Positions 47,327 through 53,999 of a stretch of DNA of 64,000 nt are shown in pieces. Made by a program: the position numbers and the translations under genes. Source of the stretch: Palsa-1447 sp964414785 (GTDB lineage: Bacteria; Verrucomicrobiota; Verrucomicrobiia; Opitutales; Opitutaceae); contig CAYPXZ010000005.1 in the NCBI GenBank assembly GCA_964414785.1, forward strand, positions 1 to 64,000, written 5' to 3'. Each line of letters starts with the position of its first letter. Positions within the stretch are counted from its first letter, which is position 1. The notes under the pieces were generated by a model, which saw nothing but the letters and a program-made list of their open reading frames with translations, was not told the origin of the DNA and did not search any database.

Positions 47327-49108
47327 ATGCGCAAGGACTTCACACTCGCCCTTTCGGTCCTGATCCTTCTCTGGGTAGGCTCCACGCTCCTGCCGCAGGG
47401 CAACTCCGGCTCGTTCGACCTCAGCGGTTTTGGGAAGGTCCCCGTCCTCGCTGACGGGCGCTTCAAGCCCCTCGACACCGTGGCCCGCACGTCCCTGCTC
47501 ATGCTGCAGGGCCGCCAGCGCGTGGTTGAACCCGGCGGGAGCACGGTGGCGCCGGTCGCCTGGCTCCTCGATGTGTTCTACAGGCCGGAGATGGCGGACA
47601 CCTACCCGACGTTCCGGATCGACCATCCCGACGTGCTCTCGATTTTCGGCCTCGGGTCGGGCAATGGGGCGGCCGGCGTCCGTTTCTCGTTCGCCCAGCT
47701 CCAGCCAAAGCTTGCGGAGCTCGACAAGCAGGCGGACCTCGCAAATCCCGTCGATGCCGCCGTGCGGACCCCCTTCCAGCGGGCCGTCATCGAGCTTCGC
47801 GACCATGTCGCCTACTACGCCCGCCTGAAGTATTCGCTCCAGCCCCCCGACAACGCCGACTTCCTCGCGGAGCTGGGCGACCCGGCGCGCCTAGCCGCGG
47901 ACCAGGCGTCCCTGGAGGCCATGAGGGACTTCAGCCTGCTCAGGATAGTCCCCCCGGCGCAGGCGCCCGGCCGGCCGGACCAATGGCAGAGCGTGGGACA
48001 CTCGCTCCTGGCCCCCCAGGGTTCGGACGCTCAGGGAGGGGACGCCCTGCGACAGGCCAGGGTTTTTGCCGGACTTGGGCGCGCATGGCGCAACCAGGAG
48101 CCTGATTCCTTCAACACGCTTCTCTCCGGCTACCGCGCGGACCTGACCGGGCGTTTTGGAGCGATTGCCGGCAAGTGCGCCTGGGAAGCCTACGTCAACA
48201 AGGTCGAGCCGTTCACATCAAGCATGGTCCTTTACCTGCTGGCATTCCTCCTTGCCGCGACGTCGTGGCTCCGCTGGCCCGCGCAGTTGGGCAAATCCTC
48301 GCTCAGGATGATGGACTTCGGGTTCGCCCTCGCCACCGTCGGCATCCTCGCGCGCATGTGGCTCGAGGACCGCCCTCCCGTCACCAATCTCTATTCCTCG
48401 GCGCTCTTCATCGGATGGGGCTCCGTCGGCCTGTGCCTCATCCTGGAGCGCATCAACCGCAACGCCGTGGCCAGCGCGGCGGGGGGGCTGATCGGATTCA
48501 GCACGCTGATCATCGCCCACCATCTTTCGCTCAGCGGTGACACGATGGAGATGATGCGGGCCGTGCTCGACTCCAATTTCTGGCTCTCGACCCATGTGGT
48601 CACGGTCACGACCGGCTACGCGGCCACGTTCCTGGCGGGCTTCCTCTCGATCATCTACATCCTGCGCGGGGTCCTCACCCGCTCCCTCGACCGGCGCACC
48701 GCCGACTCGCTCGCGCGCATGGTCTATGGGATCGTGTGCTTCGCGACCTTCTTCAGCTTCATAGGCACCGTCCTTGGTGGGATCTGGGCCGATCAGTCCT
48801 GGGGCCGATTCTGGGGCTGGGACCCGAAGGAGAATGGCGCCCTGATCATCGTCCTTTGGAATGCGGTCATCCTGCATTGCCGCTGGGGCGGCCTCATCCG
48901 CCAGCGTGGGCTCATCGCCATGGCCGTCTTCGGAAACATCGTTACGTCCTGGAGCTGGTTCGGCACCAACATGCTGGGCGTTGGGCTCCACAGCTACGGC
49001 TTCACCAACGCGGCGTTCTACGGGCTGATCACCTTCGTCGCCTCCCAGCTCCTTCTTATCGCTCTGGTCCTCCTGCCGACCGAAAAGTGGCGCTCAAAGC
49101 TGGCCTGA
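47327..49108 (+). CDS. ccsA: Cytochrome c biogenesis protein CcsA
   Basis: 593 residues from ATG 47327; an upstream frame extension lies within resB. Carries WADQSWGRFWGWDPKENGAL, the haem-binding motif, with conserved His in IIAHHLSLSG, THVVTVTTGYAA and GLHSYGF. As in the paralogue at 26833, the first 320 residues are an extra region beginning with an anchor and VPVLADGRFKPLDTVARTSL. Adjacent to resB, this is probably the general-purpose haem lyase of the organism. Confidence 0.93.
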   Translation: MRKDFTLALSVLILLWVGSTLLPQGNSGSFDLSGFGKVPVLADGRFKPLDTVARTSLLMLQGRQRVVEPGGSTVAPVAWLLDVFYRPEMADTYPTFRIDHPDVLSIFGLGSGNGAAGVRFSFAQLQPKLAELDKQADLANPVDAAVRTPFQRAVIELRDHVAYYARLKYSLQPPDNADFLAELGDPARLAADQASLEAMRDFSLLRIVPPAQAPGRPDQWQSVGHSLLAPQGSDAQGGDALRQARVFAGLGRAWRNQEPDSFNTLLSGYRADLTGRFGAIAGKCAWEAYVNKVEPFTSSMVLYLLAFLLAATSWLRWPAQLGKSSLRMMDFGFALATVGILARMWLEDRPPVTNLYSSALFIGWGSVGLCLILERINRNAVASAAGGLIGFSTLIIAHHLSLSGDTMEMMRAVLDSNFWLSTHVVTVTTGYAATFLAGFLSIIYILRGVLTRSLDRRTADSLARMVYGIVCFATFFSFIGTVLGGIWADQSWGRFWGWDPKENGALIIVLWNAVILHCRWGGLIRQRGLIAMAVFGNIVTSWSWFGTNMLGVGLHSYGFTNAAFYGLITFVASQLLLIALVLLPTEKWRSKLA

Positions 49109-49159
49109 ATCCCCAGGAATGCGGCCAAGATGGCCCCCGGGCAAGGGATGCGACGGTAT

Positions 49160-49175
49160 TGGCAATTATTGCGGA
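49160..49175 (+). promoter_or_regulatory. Recurrent upstream motif, small RHH-like gene copy
   Basis: TGGCAATTATTGCGGA, ending 50 bases before the start at 49226. A second, GGGCAAGGGATGCGAC, lies just upstream at 49139-49154, so this gene has two copies in the same direction. Confidence 0.4.
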
Positions 49176-49225
49176 GCAAACCGTGTGATCCAGGCGTACA
49201 GTGCCTCCACGAAAGGAGGGCAGTT

Positions 49226-49501
49226 ATGCCAACCATCAAGATACACGTCGATCACGAGGAGATGGCCGCCATTCAAAGGCGAGCGGACGCCCATGGGATC
49301 AAGGTGCCGGAACTGGCCTACGGTGCGCTCAACTGCATGATGAGCCACTGCATGGAGTCGTACTGCATCGGCCGGATCAGCCAGGCAATCCGAGAAAAGG
49401 AAGGGGATCTGCCCCCGTGGAGCGACAGCGCACGCTCGATCGGGATCTACGAAAGCAAGAAGGACCTCTCCGAGGAACGCGGCCCCCGCTCTGCCGATTG
49501 A
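49226..49501 (+). CDS. Small RHH-like protein with Cys/Met/His-rich stretch
   Basis: 91 residues behind a strong ribosome binding site (AAAGGAGG at 49212-49219), which fixes the start at MPTIKIHVDHEE. The first 35 residues (strand, then two helices) look like a ribbon-helix-helix DNA-binding fold. Residues 37-47, CMMSHCMESYC, give a CX4CX4C pattern with Met and His that could bind a metal or haem. No toxin gene adjoins, so antitoxin function is unlikely. A metal- or redox-sensing regulator is a speculation based on context. Confidence 0.6.
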   Translation: MPTIKIHVDHEEMAAIQRRADAHGIKVPELAYGALNCMMSHCMESYCIGRISQAIREKEGDLPPWSDSARSIGIYESKKDLSEERGPRSAD

Positions 49502-49647
49502 TTGATGCCGCGCACCGGCATTTCAGCCGGTCGTGGGAATTTAAACTGGAGGCGGAAGCCGCCCCCGGAACCCGTATCGCAGACCGGCGTCCGGGCCCGG
49601 GGGCGAGCCTGACCTTTTAATGTGCAAGTATTTCTTAATGACCTACT

Positions 49648-49677
49648 AGCGCATCAATTACCCCGTTTTCATGCGCT
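49648..49677. promoter_or_regulatory. Inverted repeat upstream of the AraC-type regulator
   Basis: AGCGCAT and ATGCGCT, a perfect 7-base inverted repeat with a 16-base spacer, about 70-100 bases before the regulator start. TAATAAGAT just downstream could be a -10 region. Candidate operator, perhaps autoregulatory. The surrounding 244 bases have no gene. Confidence 0.35.
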
Positions 49678-49745
49678 GCTAATAAGATGGGGCACGCAGC
49701 GGGTTTACGCTGGCCCGATTCGCGAGGCTGCGATACCAGATCGGG

Positions 49746-50651
49746 ATGCCAGGAGATTCCCGAAAGCACAGGTCGCGAGAGGTCGTTGAGCACCTGAAAC
49801 GATCGCAGATCTACCGGCATTATGAGAAGGCATTCAGGGATACGACCGGCATGCCCCTGGCCCTTCGCCCGCTGGAGTCCTTCAACCTTCCCCACCACGG
49901 CGACCCCAAGGAGAATCCCTTCTGCGTCATCATGGCGCAGACCAACCACAGCTGCTCGGCATGCATCCAGCTCCAGCAGAAGCTCGAGGAGGAGGCGCAT
50001 TTCGATCCCAAGACCCTCCGGTGCTTCGCCGGCTTCTGTGACTCGGCGGTTCCCGTGCGCGTCGGGGACAACGTGATCGCCTTCCTCCAGACGGGCCAGA
50101 TCCTCACCAGCGAGCCCACATCGCGGCAATTCTCCGAGACCACGCAGACCCTCCTTCGGTTCGGCTCCCAGGTTGACCTGAAAAGGCTCGAGGAAGCGTA
50201 CTTCCAGTCCCGCGTCGTCACAGAGAAGCAATACGAGTCCATCGTGAGCCTCCTGCAGATCTTCGCCCAGCACCTCTCCCTACTTGGCAAGCAGCTCCTC
50301 CTGAAGCGCGAGGCCGCCGAGTCGCCGGTGATCGGCCGAGCCCGCGCCTTCATCGAGGAGCGCCACTCCGAGCCCCTTTCCCTAGAGGAGGTCGCCAAGC
50401 AGGTGAACATCAGCGCGTACTATTTCAGCCGCGTCTTCCGCAAGTCGATCGGGATGACCTTCACCGAGTACTTGGCCCGCCTAAGGGTCGAAAAGGTCAA
50501 GCAGCTCCTTCTCAATCCGGGCAAGCGCGTGAGTGAGGCGGCATTTGAGGCGGGCTTCCAGTCGCTCTCCCAGTTCAACCGTGTCTTCCTCAGGATCGCC
50601 GGGGAATCGCCGACCACGTACCGGGACCGGCACGGGCTGATTTCGGCCTAG
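49746..50651 (+). CDS. PocR-domain AraC-family transcriptional regulator
   Basis: 301 residues. The N-terminal 190 form a PocR-type ligand-binding domain with its cysteine pattern (CSACIQLQQK and CFAGFCDSAVPV). The C-terminal 100 residues are a two-HTH AraC DNA-binding domain: PLSLEEVAKQVNISAYYFSR, FTEYLARLRVEKVKQLL, and VSEAAFEAGFQSLSQFNRVF. Start is ATG 49746. The ligand is unknown; PocR domains in other bacteria sense small metabolites. Not clearly in an operon. Confidence 0.9.
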   Translation: MPGDSRKHRSREVVEHLKRSQIYRHYEKAFRDTTGMPLALRPLESFNLPHHGDPKENPFCVIMAQTNHSCSACIQLQQKLEEEAHFDPKTLRCFAGFCDSAVPVRVGDNVIAFLQTGQILTSEPTSRQFSETTQTLLRFGSQVDLKRLEEAYFQSRVVTEKQYESIVSLLQIFAQHLSLLGKQLLLKREAAESPVIGRARAFIEERHSEPLSLEEVAKQVNISAYYFSRVFRKSIGMTFTEYLARLRVEKVKQLLLNPGKRVSEAAFEAGFQSLSQFNRVFLRIAGESPTTYRDRHGLISA

Positions 50652-50731
50652 GCGCCTTAGGAGGGCGGGACTATGGTGAGCCCTGGTATCATCATGCGGG
50701 CGCCCGTCCGCCGATCCGCCCTAAACGATCG

Positions 50732-52483
50732 ATGAAGCACTCACCCTTCTGGAGATTTCTCGGCCTCTGCCGCCCCCATGCCACGAAGATCGCCCTGGGA
50801 ATAGGGCTCATCCTCGCCGCCACTTTCCTCACCCTACCCGCACCATGGATCCTCAAGCTGATCATAGATAAGGCGTTACCGGGAAAGGATCTCCGCCTCC
50901 TCGCGCAGCTCCTCGGGGTGTTCACCGCCCTCTTCATCCTGCGGGCCTGGCTTACCATGGTGCGCAACCGCGTCCTGCAGAACGCCGCGATGAGGCTCGT
51001 CTGCGACCTGCGCATCCGCCTCTTTGCACACCTGCAGACACTCTCGCTCCGCTACTTTGACAACACCCACACGGGCGAGACGGTATCCCGTGTCAGCCAG
51101 GACACGGGCGAGGTCTATACGCTAACAAACGGGTTTCTCATTAACCTCATCGCCGACTCCGTCACCGTGGTCGTGGTCATCGGGTTCCTCTTCTATGTCG
51201 ACTGGCGCCTCGCCGCGGCCACGTGCGCCGTCATGCCGTTTTTCGTCATAAACTACCTCTACAATCGGCGCCGGATGCGCGAGGAGAGCAGGACCCACCG
51301 ACAAAACTGGGATCGGGTTATGGGTTTCCTGCACGAGAAGGTCTCGAGCGCGCGGGTCATCAAGTCGTTCGTCAGGGAGCAGGGCGAGATCACGACCTTC
51401 TCGAGCGGAATCAACGCGGATTTTTTCAACTACTCGCGCATTGTGATGCGCAACACCAAGCTCGCCGTGATCGCGGACCTCCTAGGGTCGGTCGGAGCCC
51501 TCATCGTCTTGGGATATGGTGGCTGGCTCGTCATCAAGGGCCAGATGGGGGTCGGCACCCTCGTCGCCTTCAACGCCTACATCGCCTATGTCTTCCCTCC
51601 CATAGTCAGGTTCGTCGACCTTGCGACCATCTTCCAGAGGGCGATAACGGGCCTGGAGAATGTCTTTAGGCTCCTGGACACAAAGCCTGAGGTTTTGGAC
51701 ATTGAGGGTGCCGAACCCCTTCCCGTCCTTCGCGGCGATGTGGAATTTAGAAATGTCAGCTTTGACTACAGCACGGAGGCCGCGATCCCCGGAGGGCCGC
51801 GAACCCTGCGCGACGTATCCTTCCGGATCCGGGAGGGCCAGGTCGCGGCCATCGTCGGGCCAAGCGGCTCCGGGAAGAGCACCATCATCAACCTGCTCGC
51901 CCGGTTCTACGACCCCGCGAGCGGCTCGGTCCTTGTCGACGGGCACGACCTGCGAACAGCCGTCTCAGACTCCTTCCGGCGCCAGATCGGCATCGTCCTT
52001 CAGGAGAACGTGCTCTTCTCCGGAACGATTGAGGACAACCTCAAGTACGGCAAACCGGAGGCGACGAGAGAGGAGATCATCTCGGCCGCAAAAACGGCCA
52101 ATGCCCACGACTTCATCATGGCGTTGCCCGACGGGTACAGCACCGTCGTCGGGGAGCGCGGGGCGCAGATGTCCGGCGGGCAGCGCCAGCGCATCGCAAT
52201 CGCAAGGGCAATCCTCAAGGACCCGCGGATTCTCATATTCGACGAAGCCACAAGCGCCCTGGACCTCGCCTCCGAGAGGCTCATCCAGGAGGCTATGGAG
52301 CGGGTCATGCGGGGACGGACGACATTCGTCATCGCACACCGGCTCTCCACCATCCAGAAGGCGGACCAGATCCTCGTCATGGACCAGGGAAGGCTCGCCG
52401 AGAATGGGAGCCACGCGCAGCTACTGGAGCTTGGCGGTCTCTATTCGAGGCTGCACGCCCTGCAGTTCAAGGAGCCGGCCTGA
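50732..52483 (+). CDS. MsbA-like ABC exporter (fused permease-ATPase)
   Basis: 583-residue half-transporter: six helices in the first 310 residues, then an ATPase domain with Walker A GPSGSGKST (about 376-384), Q-loop QENVLFSGTI, signature MSGGQRQR, Walker B ILIFDEATSALD and the switch His in IAHRLSTI. Works as a homodimer; the family exports lipids, lipid A or drugs. YFDNTHTGETVSRVSQD is a typical intracellular-loop motif. Ends 16 bases from the convergent OsmC gene. Substrate is not evident. Confidence 0.93.
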   Translation: MKHSPFWRFLGLCRPHATKIALGIGLILAATFLTLPAPWILKLIIDKALPGKDLRLLAQLLGVFTALFILRAWLTMVRNRVLQNAAMRLVCDLRIRLFAHLQTLSLRYFDNTHTGETVSRVSQDTGEVYTLTNGFLINLIADSVTVVVVIGFLFYVDWRLAAATCAVMPFFVINYLYNRRRMREESRTHRQNWDRVMGFLHEKVSSARVIKSFVREQGEITTFSSGINADFFNYSRIVMRNTKLAVIADLLGSVGALIVLGYGGWLVIKGQMGVGTLVAFNAYIAYVFPPIVRFVDLATIFQRAITGLENVFRLLDTKPEVLDIEGAEPLPVLRGDVEFRNVSFDYSTEAAIPGGPRTLRDVSFRIREGQVAAIVGPSGSGKSTIINLLARFYDPASGSVLVDGHDLRTAVSDSFRRQIGIVLQENVLFSGTIEDNLKYGKPEATREEIISAAKTANAHDFIMALPDGYSTVVGERGAQMSGGQRQRIAIARAILKDPRILIFDEATSALDLASERLIQEAMERVMRGRTTFVIAHRLSTIQKADQILVMDQGRLAENGSHAQLLELGGLYSRLHALQFKEPA

Positions 52484-52499
52484 GCCGCCCTGCCTCCCC

Positions 52500-52925
52500 C
52501 TAGGTCAGCTTGGCGTCGAGCGTGATCGCCGCCTTGAGTACGCGCGAGACGGGGCAGTTCGCCTTCGCGCCGGCTGCCACCTCTGCGAACTTCTCCGGGG
52601 AGATGTTCGGCACCTTCGCGACCGTCGTCAGATGTATCGCGGAAATCGTCCAGCTGGTCTGCGGATTGTTCTCAAGAGTCAGCGCCGCGGTCGTGATCAG
52701 CGATTCGGCGGTGAAGCCCGCTTGGTCGAGTCCCGCCGAGAGCGCCATCGTGAAACACCCCGCGTGCGCCGCGGCGATGAGTTCCTCCGGGTTAGTCCCC
52801 ACCCCGCTCTCAAAGCGAGAGGTGAACGAGTACTGGGTATCCTTCAGAACCGTGCTGTCGGTGGAAAGGCTTCCCTTTCCCGTCTTGAGGTTGCCACGCC
52901 ATACCGCGGATGCGCTTCGTTTCAT
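52500..52925 (-). CDS. OsmC-family thiol peroxidase
   Basis: 141 residues, the length of classical OsmC. Reduces organic hydroperoxides with two cysteines; Cys57 (HAGCFTMAL) and Cys124 (KANCPVSRVL) are the peroxidatic and resolving residues, and TNPEELIAAAHAGC is the family signature. Start MKRSASAVW removes a 12-residue upstream extension. Divergent from mgsA with 133 bases between. Confidence 0.92.
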   Translation of the reverse strand: MKRSASAVWRGNLKTGKGSLSTDSTVLKDTQYSFTSRFESGVGTNPEELIAAAHAGCFTMALSAGLDQAGFTAESLITTAALTLENNPQTSWTISAIHLTTVAKVPNISPEKFAEVAAGAKANCPVSRVLKAAITLDAKLT

Positions 52926-53058
52926 AGGACTGCAACCAACGCGCATTCGCCAGAATCGCAAGCGCCGCGGTCGCTCGGCCTGATCCTTGACCCCGCAGCC
53001 CTGTAGGGGCTCTCATACACGCGTCGCTGCCGCCACCACCCGCGGGAACGACCCACCC

Positions 53059-53550
53059 ATGAACTACAAGACGATCGAGATGAGCCCCAACAAGAAGATC
53101 GCGCTCGTCGCCCACGACAACAAGAAGCGCGACCTGATCGAATGGGCGAAGTTCAACCGGGACCTGCTTGCCCACCATGCCGTCTTCGCGACAGGGACCA
53201 CGGGCGCGGTGCTCGAGAAGGAGCTCAAGTTCCCCATCACGCGCCTGGAGAGCGGGCCGCTCGGGGGAGACCAGCAGATCGGCTCCAAGATCGTGGAGGG
53301 CGCCATCGACTTCCTCATCTTCTTTTGGGACCCCCTCGAGCCGCAGCCGCACGACCCCGACGTGAAGGCGCTGCTGCGGATGGCGGTGGTCTGGAATATT
53401 CCTATTGCCTGCGACAGGGCCTCGGCCGACTTCATCATCTCCTCGCCGCTCATGGACTCAACCTACCATCGGATCGTGCCGGACTACGCGGATTACCGAC
53501 GCCGTCCGATCCCAGGCATTGCGGTCTCTCCCTCTGGGGCGAAGAAATAG
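53059..53550 (+). CDS. mgsA: Methylglyoxal synthase
   Basis: Converts dihydroxyacetone phosphate to methylglyoxal and phosphate, a bypass when phosphorylated sugars accumulate. 163 residues from ATG 53059. Catalytic Asp71 (GPLGGDQQIG), His98 and Asp101 (PQPHDPD) fall at the same numbers as in the E. coli enzyme; TGTTG at 45-49 binds phosphate. KIALVAHDNKKRDLIEW is the usual N-terminus. The frame extends upstream, but that part has no homology. No partner gene is adjacent. Confidence 0.95.
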   Translation: MNYKTIEMSPNKKIALVAHDNKKRDLIEWAKFNRDLLAHHAVFATGTTGAVLEKELKFPITRLESGPLGGDQQIGSKIVEGAIDFLIFFWDPLEPQPHDPDVKALLRMAVVWNIPIACDRASADFIISSPLMDSTYHRIVPDYADYRRRPIPGIAVSPSGAKK

Positions 53551-53756
53551 CGCCCTGGCGATCCGTTTTATGGATACATTTTGCGGCCGGAAAAACGCCA
53601 CGAAAGGCCCTTTCCTCAGGAAAGACGGGACCGCAGATTTTTGCGCAAGGAGCACCGACAGTTGTTTACAATCTCCGTAACCTGTCCGACACTGATGCAC
53701 ACTTTCGGGACGATCGTGTCCCGAATATCAACAACCCACAGCGAAGGAAATCCACC

Positions 53757-53831
53757 ATGGCTAAGAAAAAAGCAGTAAAGAAAACAGCGAAGAAGAAGCA
53801 GTCGAAGTCGAAGTCGAAGAAGAAAAAGTAA
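53757..53831 (+). CDS. 24-residue lysine-rich small protein
   Basis: MAKKKAVKKT then more Lys/Ser to the end: 14 Lys of 24, with no acidic residue. Supported by AAGGA about 7 bases upstream of the ATG, a 205-base leader with two hairpins (53604-53618, 53706-53723) and a strong terminator shortly after. Composition is like the Lys-rich tails of histone H1-like bacterial proteins, so nucleic-acid binding is the likely role. Could be a spurious frame in an RNA gene. Confidence 0.5.
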   Translation: MAKKKAVKKTAKKKQSKSKSKKKK

Positions 53832-53965
53832 GCGATAAATGTCGCCAATAGGGCGAGGAAGGTAAGTCAGGCGACAGTTGAACTCCTTAACGCGCCCCGA
53901 CCAGCCCCACGGAATACCGACAGGGACCTGGTTCGGATAAAGCGCCCTCGCCCCATATTTTCCCG

Positions 53966-53999
53966 GGCATCGTGAACTTTCGATGCCGCCGGTTTTCTT
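53966..53999 (+). terminator. Rho-independent terminator after the lysine-rich ORF
   Basis: Stem GGCATCG / CGATGCC with an 8-base loop (TGAACTTT), followed by GCCGGTTTTCTT. Lies 134 bases after the small ORF and overlaps the end of the convergent MMPL gene. Confidence 0.65.

Noticed and set aside
49226..49501. Antitoxin of a toxin-antitoxin pair
   Set aside because: RHH-like N-terminus would fit, but no toxin-sized partner lies on either side in the same operon.
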